From contig NC_092678.1 of the NCBI RefSeq assembly GCF_964355755.1, forward strand, positions 19,190,922 through 19,254,921: DNA of 64,000 nucleotides, in the 5' to 3' direction. Each line of letters opens with the position of its first letter. Position 1 is the stretch's first letter. The translations under genes and the position numbers were made by a program. A model generated the notes under the pieces. That model did not search any database, had not been told where the DNA came from, and saw only the letters and a program-made list of their open reading frames with translations. Positions 48,601-59,900 of this stretch are shown in pieces. Source of the stretch: Antedon mediterranea (Eukaryota > Echinodermata > Crinoidea > Comatulida > Antedonidae).

Positions 48601-51576
48601 GTTTGATATATTCAAAAGCATCAATGCGACTTAGTTAATGAGATAGCATTATTAATGTGTCTGCATACTTGAATTTAATCAGCAGGGGAACTTAAAGGTA
48701 CTGCACTACACGTTTGTAAAGCCTATGATAATACTATACCGTAAATATTCTAATTGTACCTCTAGGTTATCATTCTTTGATTGTTTTTTAGGGTTGGTTA
48801 CTATTAGAGTAGTGGGTTACTATTACTAATCTTAAATTAGGCACCTGAAAATACCCCACACCCAACTTTTCCGGTCAGCAACTCATAGCAAAATGATAAA
48901 ACAGTACGAATAAACACATTTTTATAAACTCAAAAACACTTAATCCTCCCTCACTCCCGAGATCAACATGCATTATCTCCTTATTTTCCTCCTTCTTATC
49001 ATAAGTTGTTGTGACTCTAATAGTAACCCCCATGGGTTACTATTAGAGTAGTGGGTTATTATTATAGTTGACTTATAAGGTGGGTTACTATTAGAAGAGG
49101 GGTTACTATTAGAGTGTGGGTTACTATTAGAAGATTTACGGTAACACACCTGACTGTATATTTTTCGTTATTAGGTAAAGTTACATTATTATGTGTAAGT
49201 GTATTAATGTGTTATATTGCATGGTAAAGTTCTATTCAATGGTTCTATTACACGGATGTTTTTTTTTTCTGGAACCCGAGGCTGGTAAATGTTTTGCTTG
49301 TTTTTTTTTTTATTATATTAATAATAAAAATATTATTTAACGTCTCAAATAATGTGTAATTACAGCTAAATTCAATTAATTTTGTCCATATCTCAATTTG
49401 AATATTTGGATCAAACATTAATACTACAGTAATTACTATCGGAAGTGTGGGTAAATAATACGTAAGGGCAAACCCAATATACCGCACTATCCGCATGACT
49501 GCTTACATATAACCACATGTTGTAGATATAGACTATAGTTACTTTCTTTATTTATTTAATCTTTAGGCTCAATATTATAATGATACAGGATTTATCAATA
49601 ATACATTGACCGCTGTTTGATATTATTGTGTTACCGTTTTAGGGATAATCAGTGACCTCTTTATAACCCTGTTCCTGTATAAATAAACAAATAATATTAT
49701 TATTTACAGTAGGCCACCGATGTATGTAACATAAACACCGAGGAAGGAATAGTGTTTTCTGAAAGCTCTGCCATCTTCTCTTCCAGGCTGTTTTATGTTA
49801 TCGTTTTGACTAAGCTTTTTGTTTATCGCATTTGTAGGCTTTATTGAGATACAGTTACTGATACCTACAGCTCTTTCATGTTTTCAGTAATTTGATTTTT
49901 GAAATATAAAATCATATAATAATTACGTGAATGCCCTGATATTAAGACAACACTATATTCGCTTACCTCGCTAGTTTTTTAAAGGCATAATATGTAAAGG
50001 ACACAGTCATGGCCAATTATAGTACATTAGATAAATTAATATGTATCAACATGCAAATCACAACATAATAATGTCCTTGCCTCTTAAGTCAAGTCGCAAC
50101 TTAATAGCTTAGGGTGTGGCAATTTTAAAAATAATTCCAATATTTAACCGAAGCGAGAATTTAAACCATGGTCATTGATGTTTACGTAAACATGTTATTG
50201 CGTATCGTACTATGCTATATCTTTGTTTACATAACACTCGAAATTCTCGAGGCTTTTGATGTGAACTTCGAAGACTAGATTTTCTAGTATACACTTTATC
50301 TACGTTCTGATATATTATTCTGACCGCACCCCACACCAAAATTACTTTCCTCGAAAAATAATGATAATAAAATAAATATAAGATGTATAGTTATTAATTA
50401 TTATCGATTTGTTTTAAAGAATTTTACATGATTAATTTGACTATGATTTTAATTTGACATCACATGCGTCACATAAGGGGCGCCACTAAATACGATTTTA
50501 TCTGTACCGCAGGCCTACTGCAGAAACGCTGAAATAATACAGTACAAGTTTATGGTAAACGTATTAATTAAGTAAATATTTATTGATATTTAATTAGCAA
50601 AACATATAAATAGCGTTGGTTGGTCAGACAGTCTATACGATCTTCTTATCACTAAGCCCGGTATTCTTGATGCATTAAGGATACTTAGCCCTAAGTCGTG
50701 ATAAACATATAGATGGTCATCTATAAGACACATCCTCAGCTTCCCGGAGACATGCGAATTATAGGCCTATAGCAGTTCTACATTATTATCTCTTCACAGC
50801 AGCCTAAACGGAACTATGTAAATTCATAATTATTATGTAATCCTAATAGTTATGCTTATTTTGTTTTGTTTTGTAATTTTTATAGTTCTAACATTAATTC
50901 CATACCCGTACACAAAACGAGAGGAATTAGAGTTCATGAAACAATTTCTTTCTATAAATTGAAACCAATAGTATCAATAAAACTCATCCTGGTTAGCGAC
51001 AGGTCGCATGTTCGAATCTTTTTTTCAACATGCTTTTATAGGTCTAGTACGTGTTAGGTAGTAGCTTTTTTTTTTAAATTAGAAATTAAAAGTATATTTG
51101 AGACTTAAGGCCAATTCATTTGCACAGATGTACGAACGGTAAGCGGAAAACAAAAATATAGAATCTATGTTATTTCTTTTGACCAGTTTACACAAAACAA
51201 CGCGGATAGCGGGTGCTTGAGTGGAAAGCCGCTCAGGATAGATACATATTCTACGTGGGACAAGCACGCATTCTCCCGCTTACCGTTACCGCTCACCTGT
51301 GTATATCAGCTTACGCATAGTCCGACACGCGTGCAGTGCAACCCCGTCACCTCCTCATCGGATGGGGTCACACCCGTCCCTGGATCTCCTTGAAGAAGTT
51401 GGCAACATTCCAGAATCATGTTTCATTAAGCCTATTACTCCTATTTATACATGAATTATTTCCTAGCTATCCGATGCGGTAAAAATAAAATATTACTTAC
51501 CTATGCTTGGTGCCATTTCAACTGTACCAAAAGTAACAATTAACATGATCACTTTTATATAATTTACGATATCCAT
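39521..51576 (-). CDS. Secreted four-Kazal-domain protein, six exons, 414 aa
   Basis: Exons: 51501-51576 (signal peptide), 42559-42729 (Kazal 1), 41883-42224 (charged linker), 40680-41003 (Thr/Pro-rich stretch plus Kazal 2), 40149-40319 (Kazal 3), 39521-39681 (Kazal 4 and stop). All internal boundaries are phase 1; the total is 1,245 nt including TAA. Each domain shows the C-x-C then VCGSDGxTYxNEC-type core. Kazal domains typically inhibit serine proteases or occur in follistatin/agrin-type matrix proteins. The linker after Kazal 1 has an acidic start (RDDSDSEED) then a very basic run (KRQRKRKNR), which could bind anionic matrix or be a processing site. Linkage of the first exon across an 8.8 kb intron rests on phase and signal peptide only; extra phase 1-1 exons may have been missed. 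Confidence 0.75.
40149..40319 (-). CDS. Kazal domain 3 exon
   Basis: 57 codons, phase 1-1, with KPVCGSDGKTYPSSC and a closing YSGRC. A GAVSCTHATQG insertion makes the middle loop atypical. Confidence 0.83.
40680..41003 (-). CDS. Thr/Pro-rich segment plus Kazal domain 2
   Basis: 108 codons. The first half (VRTTIKPN, APTEFAQQTT, TAAPTELVTPP) looks like an O-glycosylated linker. The second half is a Kazal domain with APFCGTNGKTYSSLC and YDGPC. The donor AGAA|GTAGGT keeps phase 1. Confidence 0.8.
41739..41806. repeat. Three 20-bp tandem copies
   Basis: GAAGATTGCATTGGGGTCAA is repeated about three times (first copy TTTG, third decaying) in the Kazal gene intron. Confidence 0.85.
41883..42224 (-). 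CDS. Charged linker exon of the Kazal gene
   Basis: A 114-codon open frame without ATG, bounded by the acceptor TTCTAATAG and donor ATA|GTAAGT, phase 1-1. Low-complexity basic (KKERNKGNERKRQRKRK) and Ser-rich segments; no domain is recognised. Frame and splice phases support it as coding. Confidence 0.65.
42559..42729 (-). CDS. Kazal domain 1 exon
   Basis: 57 codons, phase 1-1. Cysteine framework with GEVCGSDGRTYTNEC and a final DGAC. A dibasic-rich region (RKSCKKQRNLRK) lies between cysteines. Confidence 0.87.
42730..44487. other. Kazal intron 1, proximal part
   Basis: AT-rich. 43839-43945 and 43982-44092 are diverged direct copies (AAATTAAA..CATTG, ATGAATATTCAAT). No exon is seen. Confidence 0.4.
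44488..44850 (+). mobile_element. tRNA-derived SINE with duplicated B-box
   Basis: TGGCCGAGCGTTTAAGGCAG (A-box) is followed by GGTTCGAGGCCGACTCGCTC twice in tandem, then the body shared with 16101-16400. Its 3' tail (GGGGATTACCACC, TTGGTAATCCTTGG) is shared with the next SINE instead. Confidence 0.75.
45325..45530 (+). mobile_element. Second SINE type, shared 3' tail
   Basis: GTGGTGGTGATTATGATGCTTGG resembles an A-box and GGGTTCAAGTCCTG a B-box. The tail GGGATTGCCACC..TGAATTCACTTGTGGTTATCCTTGG is alike in the 44488 copy. Confidence 0.6.
45531..47978. other. AT-rich intron, nothing recognised
   Basis: No exon or transposon is supported. There is a G-rich purine run at 46433-46465. Confidence 0.4.
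47979..49235. repeat. 209-bp tandem array, interrupted by a MITE
   Basis: Units begin GATATATTCAAAAGCAT at 47979, 48188, 48397 and 48605. The fourth unit breaks off at 48732; a diverged end of the unit (GTGTTATATTGCATGGTAAA) resumes near 49210. Confidence 0.9.
48737..49143. mobile_element. 407-bp MITE inserted in the tandem array
   Basis: Ends TACCGTAAATATTCTAATTG and TTAGAAGATTTACGGTA are inverted; same family as 30555-30896. Internal GGGTTACTATTAGAGTAG repeats. Confidence 0.85.
49236..51120. other. AT-rich intron, nothing recognised
   Basis: No supported exon, RNA gene or element. Confidence 0.4.
51121..51302. mobile_element. Small MITE, CACAGATGTACGAACGGTAAGCGG ends
   Basis: AACGGTAAGCGG near 51135 is inverted as CCGCTTACCGTTACCGCTCACC near 51278, with matching CACAG/CTGTG outer bases. 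Confidence 0.5.
51501..51576 (-). CDS. Exon 1 of the Kazal gene: signal peptide
   Basis: ATG at 51576 is followed by MDIVNYIKVIMLIVTFGTVE, a short hydrophobic secretion signal, and the donor CATAG|GTAAGT in phase 1. This joins in frame to the first Kazal exon at 42729. It could belong to an unrecognised gene instead. Confidence 0.55.
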
Positions 51577-52171
51577 TTTTAGACGATGGAAAATTGTAAA
51601 TGAGACGTTTGATCCAAATAGCTGTTGCTACTGTCTGCTTTCCAGAATGTGAATGAGCGAAGTTCAAACAGACTATAACTATCCATGCAGAACCGGTGAC
51701 CGTGTCGATAATGAACCTCATCGTCATGATAGTCTACTACAAATAATACGCTAAAAACACCAATTAGGACACAGTTTGGAGCTCTCGTCCTTTGAATGAG
51801 TGGCTAAGATGCCGGTGTGACGAATGTCCACTATTTTAAATTAAAACTTGCTGCAATAGATGTTGTTTACTTGAGGAGCAATCAATGTAACAATTTACAG
51901 ACGGAATATTTTTCAAAAAATAGAAAGAGTTTGATGAAACGTTGTTAAATTAAAGAAAACATAGACATTCACATAACTCTTTGGCCATCTCTAGATTTAG
52001 GCCCACTGTCGACAAGGATAGGTTCAATGGTTACTATACCGTTTACAAGTGGTCACTCTAGACAAAATATTCCATAATTGCGTTTATAAAAAATAAATAA
52101 ATTGATATAAATGAACTTGTATACATATTGATAGACAATTTTAAACGGTAGTTTTTATTCAATTATTATTC

Positions 52172-52943
52172 GCGTGGAAGCGACTCTATTGTTCACTATG
52201 TCGGTCGGTCGGTCTGTCTGTCTGTCTGTCTGTCGGTCCGGTATCACTATGCGTTTTATCGCTTTATGACCTTATCTTGATATCAGTTTAATCTAGCTAA
52301 ATCAATTTTTCACAGAATATTCCTTATGGCCAGGAATCGATGTGGTTATGATTTCACAATGGGCAATAAAAAATTACGCGGTCTACGCACGATTTAACGA
52401 AATCACGTTTGTAATCATATCTTAACAACCATGAATCACAATTAAATAACATTTGGTACTCATAAATTTCAGGGCATAAATCATCATATGGCAATACAAT
52501 TACGTGCGTAGCGCATGTAACGCATGCGTACGCGCGCCTAAAATTTTCAAAATTTATTTTCGATGAAATAAGAGTACGTTTCAAGCAATTTTAAGCGTTT
52601 ACAAAATTGCCATGAGTGCGCAGATTTTTGCGCGCGCACTGCGCGTTAAATGTTATTGCGCACTCTTTTTGCCCGATTTCTGTTTTCTTGACTTACTTTT
52701 CAACTCGAAATTACGTTATACGAGCACGTCAAAAGTGACAGGCTACGCACGTGTAAATTAAAAAAATATAAATGTTTTTAAACATTTCAACATTATTAAA
52801 CATGTTCAGTAATTTCGGTCAGTATAGTTCACTATGTCGGTCGGTCCGTCTGTCTGTCGGTCTGTCTGTCTGTCGGTCTGTTTGTCTGTCGGTCCGGTAT
52901 CACTATGCATTGTAGCACGCGACTTAATGGCTGTTGGCCTTGT
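52172..52943 (+). repeat. Left arm of a 772-bp inverted repeat pair
   Basis: It starts CGCGTGGAAGCGACTCTAT and has GTCGGTCTGTC microsatellites near both ends (52196-52250, 52831-52905). It matches the reverse complement of 55074-55844 along its whole length with small differences. Confidence 0.9.
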
Positions 52944-53742
52944 TTTTAAAATAAAGTCCAAAATTGAGAAAAACTTGATATCATAGAGGGTGCTATACAT
53001 AATGATAATGTGACAGTTATAAGACATCTAGGTATCCCTGGTGCGTAATCAGGCGTAGAATATAAAGTGAATTACGCGTTTGTTTTATGCGCACAGTTTT
53101 AAGTGACAAATATTTATTATCGCATAAATTATAATCCTACAAAATACAAATTCGAAGGGGATATTAAACTTGGAACCAATTGTTACGGAATTAGTATAAC
53201 ATTTAATGTACAAGACGATATACTAAAATCAACAATACTAACTAGAAGTATGCCTAACTATACCATCAGATAATGAATGTTTTATGTTTGTACAATGGTA
53301 CAAGTAATTGCATTTGGTGAAAGTTTCTATTTCACTTGGACTCGCTCCAGGAAAATTTAACCTTTTATCGTTCCTCTCAAATTATTTTTACCATTGCATT
53401 GATGAAAAAAGGCAAGTAGAAAAATATGGAATGTTTTGTATTAGTGCAATGGTACAAACATTTGCATTCAATGAATGGTTCTATTTTCATTAGGATTCGC
53501 CTCGTGAAAATATAACCTTTAATTTTTCACTTCATGAAATTATTTTTACTATTGCACTCATAACCATTCATTATTTGTACTATCTAACATTAGCCTATTG
53601 GGTTGAACACAGCCATTTATACAAATGCTAAAATAGCTAATATAAAGATCCCTTTGGAACTTTGGATCTATTTGAACTTGGAGAACTAGAACAATTGTCT
53701 TCTTCAAAATTTCATTCTGGATATCAATCAAATTGTCCAATT

Positions 53743-54400
53743 AGCACCCCTTCCGTATTGTACCGGTGCAGGCTGAAAACAAAAAGAGTAAAACGGTAAA
53801 GAAAAAGAAATAAAAGACGTAGTACAACAACAGCAGTAAAGAAAATAAAACGATAGTTACCTCAATAACCGAAGACTCCATTGAATTACTATTCTTGACA
53901 TTTTCCCTCATTCTTAAACATTTGGTGTGAGCACCAACGCCGTACTACAAAAAAAAAATAGAAAAATAAATAAATAAATTAGAAAGAAACACATAGAAGC
54001 CGTAAACGCAGAAAAACTCTGTAAATGCTCGATTACACAAACTACTTTATACACGGTAAAATAAATATTACGTAAAAAAATTAATTAAACAAACACTTAC
54101 TTCTACGTGACCAATACGTAAACTATCCGTCAGATCCTGCACTATCTCTATAGCATTAGTACAAATATCCATAAGAGAGAGGCTATCGGCTTCAGAAACA
54201 CTTTGGCTAACTGTCAAATCAAGGTCCTGGTCATTAAAAACAAAATCCTCCAGTAACCCAACATCGGGGATAATACCGTCAGATACAATATTTTCTACAT
54301 TAGCCCGCGATAGGTTAACTATAGCTTCAACTGCTCTTTGGCATTCGTTAAACAAACTATCGTTAGAATCGGATCATGATGATGATGCGTAATGAGCCAT
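53743..54400 (-). pseudogene. Three-exon coding-like unit with early in-frame TGA
   Basis: The first block begins ATG at 54400 (MAHYASSSS), meets TGA at codon 10, then stays open (SDSNDSLFNECQRAVEA .. IEIVQDLTDSLRIGHVE) to the donor GTAAGT at about 54102. Further blocks: 53861-53944 (TKCLRMRENVKNSNSMESS, good splice sites, phase 0) and a last one from about 53785 ending GANWTI then TGA. A TATA box lies 67 bp above the ATG. It may be a nonsense-mutated copy, a polymorphic null, or a gene starting elsewhere. Acidic/helical composition; no family recognised. It sits between the two inverted-repeat arms. Confidence 0.45.
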
Positions 54401-54466
54401 TGTAAAAATCAATAATCAGTCTTGGAAAATCAGTAACCGAATAAAGAATTAAAACAACTTACGCTG

Positions 54467-54474
54467 TTTATATA
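54467..54474 (-). promoter_or_regulatory. TATA box (TATATAAA) upstream of the 54.4 kb unit
   Basis: TATATAAA on the minus strand, 67 bp before the ATG, leaves room for a start site and a short leader. It is a common motif in AT-rich DNA, so this is suggestive only. Confidence 0.4.
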
Positions 54475-55073
54475 CCACCCCATGACACTAATTAAATTAA
54501 CAACTTAAGATTGGTCAAACAACCCTTAAATAATTAACTATACCTATACGGGAAGCACTGCAACAATTAAAAGAAAATAACTGGAAACAAATCAATTTCT
54601 CAAAAATGTAATGACAAATTATATTAAAATACAAAATAAATGATAACCATTTGAAACCAGATGAAATTTTGAGAATAATAGCCTGGATTAATAAAAAAAA
54701 AACCCGCATCCACAGTAAGTGGGGATACATCTTTGTCGATAAGGATTATGACTGTGGATACGGATGGTCTATCGCAATCTCCCAGTTATATTCTTCCATT
54801 TCTTCAAAGGCTACCTTAACAGATACCACAGCGTAGAATCAGGCACAGCCATCTATATATCTTCTACACGCGACGTAATCGAGGAGCTTGACTACCTCTT
54901 CTAGCATAGTTGTAGGAATGTATGAAATATCCATCTATACAACAATAAAATAACAATACATTAATTGAAAAAAAAATAAAAAAAGTTGAGAGCTACTCTA
55001 AAATAACGAAATAAAAAATAAACAGAAAAAGAAACTCACATTAGAGTATAAATAAACACCCTAACAAATTGGA

Positions 55074-55844
55074 ACAAGGCCAACAGCCATTAAGTCGCGT
55101 GCTACAATGCATAGTGATACCGGACCGACAGACAGACCGACAGACCGACCGACAGACAGACAGACCGACCGACCGACCGACATACTGAACTATACTGACC
55201 GAAATTACTGAACATGTTTAAAAATGTTGAAATGTTTAAAAACATTTATATTTTTTTAATTTACACGTGCGTAGCCTGTCACTTTCGACGTGCTCGTATA
55301 ACGTAATTTCGAGTTGAAAAGTAAGTCAAGAAAACAGAAATCGGGCAAAAAGAGTGCGCAATAACATTTAACGCGCAAAGCGCGCAAAAATATGCGCACT
55401 CATGGCAATTTTGTAAACGCTTAAAATTGCATGAAATGTACTCTTATTTCATCGAAAATAAATTTTGAAAATTTTAAGCGCGCGTACGCATGCGTTACAT
55501 GCGCTACGCACGTAATTGTATTGCCATATGATGATTTATGCCCTGAAATTGATGAGTACCAAATTTTATTTAATTGCGATTCATGGTTGTGAAGATATGA
55601 TTACAAACGTGATTTCGTTAAATCGTGCATAGACCGCGTAATTTTTTATTGCGCACCGTGAAAACATAACCACATTGATTCCTGGCCATAAGGAATATAC
55701 TGTGAAAAATTGACCTAGCTAGATTAAACTGATATCAAGATAAGGTCAGAAAGCGATAAAACGCATAGTGATACCGGACCGACAGACAGACAGACAGACC
55801 GAACGACCGACATAGTGAACTATAGAGTCGCTTCCACGCGACTA
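55074..55844 (-). repeat. Right arm of the 772-bp inverted repeat pair
   Basis: It starts AACAAGGCCAACAGCCATTA and ends CTTCCACGCGACT. Each arm has inverted AGTCGCGTG-like ends, so each could be a mobile element in its own right. Confidence 0.9.
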
Positions 55845-55913
55845 AAAACCCTCCTGAACAATAAACGCTTTATAATAAAAGTCTCAGAGCATTTATTGTT
55901 CAGGAGGGTTTTT
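55844..55913. repeat. Perfect 22-bp hairpin beside the right arm
   Basis: 55844-55865 and 55892-55913 are exact inverted copies (CCCTCCTGAACAATAAA core) around a 26-nt loop. It could be a short palindromic repeat or a small structured RNA. Confidence 0.75.
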
Positions 55914-56112
55914 TTAAATTAAATGTTTTCAAATATATATGGTATCTAGGTTACAATTCAATGGGTGATAAGATATTTTTTTTTTCTATCTGCCTTCAAA
56001 CTCTGACCTCAAATCATTGTTTTGCTTTGTACGATATTATCTATTATGTCATAAATGTTCTGAAATAAGAATTATAACTTTTTATATAGTAAGCGGTACC
56101 TTCAAATTGATT

Positions 56113-56975
56113 ACCGTATATTTCGGTGTATAAGTCGCACCTGAGTATAAGACGCACCCCCAACTGAGAGTAAAATATCGGTATTTTTTATATCGTCGAT
56201 GTATAAGACGCACCTTATATTTCATCAAAACAATTTTTTTAAATTGTAATCAATATTATTGTGATAATATATTTTGTTATATCTACAACGGCGTCCTTTA
56301 TTCAGGTTTTTTCTTACCTAGGCTCGGCCGCGCCCAGCCTCAACAAGTTCTTTCTAACTTGTTATTCATGAGTTTCGCCGCAACATCGAGTGCATGACCG
56401 TGTGTGTAACACGCACGTGTGTGGGCTAGCCTCGCTCGATCATTTCGAGAGGGCGCACGTTTTCACGGACAATCGTATTCGATTAGTATCTATGTATCCG
56501 AGAAGTGTGTACGCTAGGTCCATGCTATAATCACCTGGAGAATATACTACTCGAATACCGTACACCATGTGCCACCAAAAGAAGGGCTTGCGCTTGTGGT
56601 ACGGCGATCGTGCGTATAACTACTGTATAAATAAATACTATTCCAATCGTACGACGTAAACGTTTACAAATGAAATTTTATCGGAGCGCCATAATGAACA
56701 AATCTTTTCATCATATTTAGTATAATTAACATCATGCTAAAATGACTTGAAAACTAGGCCTAGGCTAGGCAGAAGCAGGTTGCCGTTACGTTAGTTAGTT
56801 ACTGTAGCTAGGCCTAGCCTACTCAGGCCTAGCAAACGAGGTGACGATAGCCTAGGCCTAGGCCTATGTACAATCTGTGTGGTGAGGCATTTATGTTCGG
56901 TGTATAAGACGCACCCTTAATTTGGAGGTCAAATTTGCGTGTCAAAAGTGCGACTTATACACCGAAATATACGGT
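56113..56975. mobile_element. 863-bp MITE, ACCGTATATTTCGGTGTATAAG ends
   Basis: Inverted ends ACCGTATATTTCGGTGTATA and TATACACCGAAATATACGGT, each followed by AAGTCGCAC and AAGACGCACC repeats. Non-coding. It ends 6 nt inside the intron after the 56982-57047 exon. Confidence 0.87.
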
Positions 56976-56981
56976 AGTTAC

Positions 56982-59900
56982 AGTTTCCAGCTGTGTTGTA
57001 AGAGAACTGATTTGATTGGTTAGTTGAATACGTCCTTGTTCAAGCCTCTATAGAACAAACAAATTATAAACAATTTATGCAATATAGGTTTCAGAAGAAA
57101 GGTATTTCAAATTAGTTTTTACATAGAAAAAGACAAATTACTTTCTTCTCTCACCTGGTTAAGTTGCTCTGTTTGTGAAACCGTTTGTTTCAAGTTGAAG
57201 CATTCTGTGTCTGTTTTTTCAAGTAGTTGTAATAATTCATTGTTTTTAATCTGAAAGAAAATTGCAACTCTTTTACATCAACCATTTATTATTAATATTA
57301 ACTGAATGCATTACATAAGTAACAAAAGAATGTATAATATATAGATATAATATATGTATGTATAATAATAAGTTTTCTATAGGCATGGTTGATTGCATGT
57401 AAAGCAGTGATTTGTATCAGAACAGATGTGACAATATTCAATATTTTGTGTGGTGGCTATCGGTGCATGCATGAAATTCCTATACCTAATGTTAACAGTG
57501 TTTGAATCGACAAGGTTGACTGTGCAATCCTGTTGTCTTAAGCACAGAGAAGTTGGAGCATGATCTCACATTAGAGGCATGTGCCGATAGAAAAAATAAG
57601 TTACGCATGGTTGAGTTTGCCGATAGTCACTTCCAACTAATTTACCTGTAATTTCTTAACTTCATCCGTCAATGCCTCATTGATCAACACCTCATCGGAC
57701 ATTTTCTCGTCCACTATTCCTTCTTCATTTATAAACAATTGCATACCAAGTGTGTTCGCTCTACCTTTTTTGGGTGTAGTGATCGTCTGAAAAATAGTTA
57801 AAATTGCATCTTAGGGGGAGCTTCATAATGTCCTCTACTACTAGGAGAATCATAGCCAGGTTTTTTTTTATGGTTCTGACAACCCCCCCCCCCCCCTAAT
57901 TTACAGTGAACGCCCACCTGACAATCCACATAGTTAAAGTTCTTATAATCCGATGTATATGGCGTATAGTATAACTTTAGTAATCATTAATAATTGACAA
58001 TTGGTTCAACAGTCCGATACACTCAGTGAGGCTCAAGGACTAAATGTGTCATTTTTACTGTATTGTACTCCAAAGCCCATTGGAAAGCATCATTATCTAT
58101 CATATTATGGTCACATACATTTAATGTTATGACACCAGTAATAGAGAGGTTTCGCAATCTTACGAATACGATAACAAAAACGGATACGTCACGCACACGT
58201 ATTCGTTTTCGTAAACCATAAAAAAATCTGTTTCGAATGGCAACGAAATATTGAGGCAAAATATGACTGCGGTAAATTTGAGCGAAGCGCAGGTACGTGT
58301 TGCTTGGTGCTTGGCTGCCTAGGCCTAGTGTAACATCAAAGTGAGTGAGGACTTTAAAAACTGCTATTATCAAAATTGACTTGGCATTTTAGTAAATTAC
58401 TTTAGTAAATTACTTTTTTTCAATAAATCTTTAATTATATTATTATAATCATGAATCATTCCCGATTCAAATGCAAAATGTGCAAAATAGATCAAAAACT
58501 ATACTCGTTTTGTAGTTATGAATATGACTGGTGATATTCGTCAACACGAATACGCTTTACGAATATGAAATGGGGATCAGCTCAAAAGTTTCACAAATGT
58601 ATGACGTATCCGTTTTCGTTATAGTATTCGTAAGGTTGCGAAACCTTGTTGAACCCACAAATGTGAAAACGCCCACAAATGTGAAAACAACCACAAATGT
58701 GAAAACGCATCACCCACAAATGTGAAAACAACCACAAATGTGAAAACGCATCACCCACAAATGTGAAAACAACCACAAATGTGAAAACGCATCAACCACA
58801 AATGTGAAAACGCATCAACCACAAATGTGAAAACGATCATCGCCCACAAATGTGATAACGCCCACAAATGTAAAAACAAGAGAGACTTTTTCGCCCACAA
58901 ATGTAAAAAAATCAGATCAAATTTAATGCTAGATTCAGACAAACATTATATCATGATTGTATTGAGTTGTTTGTTCACGATACGTCTGTTAGGGTCGTCG
59001 TTAACACGTTGGATTATATCATTTGCTGCTCGTGCGCGCGATATTTGCACGTTAACTCGTTTGTTTAATCATGGAGGTATAAATATATACCTCCATGGTT
59101 TAATGAACGTAATAGTTCAAGACGATATTTGTTATTTGCTGCGCGCGTGCATGATACTTCAAGGTCAAGGCCATGTTATATCATTGTTGCTTCTACTGTG
59201 TGGTTGTTGGCTTACTATTATGTACGTATAGTTATAAGTCGATGTTCGATATTTTTTTTTTGCGCGCACACGATACAACAAGGTCAAGGTTAAATTGCTA
59301 CTTGTATGTAGTGTGTGGTTATTAACTCGTTGGCTTACTGTTATGTACGTATAGTTCCAAGTCGATGCTCGATTCGATGTTTTTGGGCGCGTACACGATA
59401 CCACAAGGTCATATATACTATTGCTACTTGTGGTTGATACTACAAGGTCATATATCATTGCTGCTTGAAGTGCAGTTGGGCTTACTATATTAGTATTATG
59501 TACGTATTATAGCTCCAAGTCGATGCTCGGTGTACACGATACTACAAGATCAATGCTATACTCGTCGTTCAGTTATTGCAGTGGTTCCTAAAGTTCAATT
59601 TTTTTACAAAACTATAACCACAAGATAATAATACAAGAGCTAGAGCAAGAACAACTAATAAAAGAATATTTCTTTATTTTAGAGCGATAAACAAATTGTA
59701 ACATAGAATAATACCGTAACACCAATATCCAACCAAACATAATACACGATACGATAGTATCAAACTTGTCACGAACATGTATTCTATAAAACATACTATG
59801 AAATCTATAACAATTATACTAATGGACAAAACTTCCTACTATAGGCCTACTACTATTTACATTCGTGGTTTAATCTGATGCTTATTGTTTAATTTGTATA

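Noticed and set aside
48000-48732. CRISPR-like array
   Set aside because: Direct 209-bp tandem units without spacers, in animal DNA.
52806-53027. Frame with DKQTDRQTDRQTDG
   Set aside because: Translation of the GTCGGTCTGTC microsatellite in the inverted-repeat arm.
58531-58942. Frames with TNVKTTTNVKT or FHICGCFHICG repeats
   Set aside because: Translations of the CACAAATGTGAAAACG tandem units of the foldback arm.
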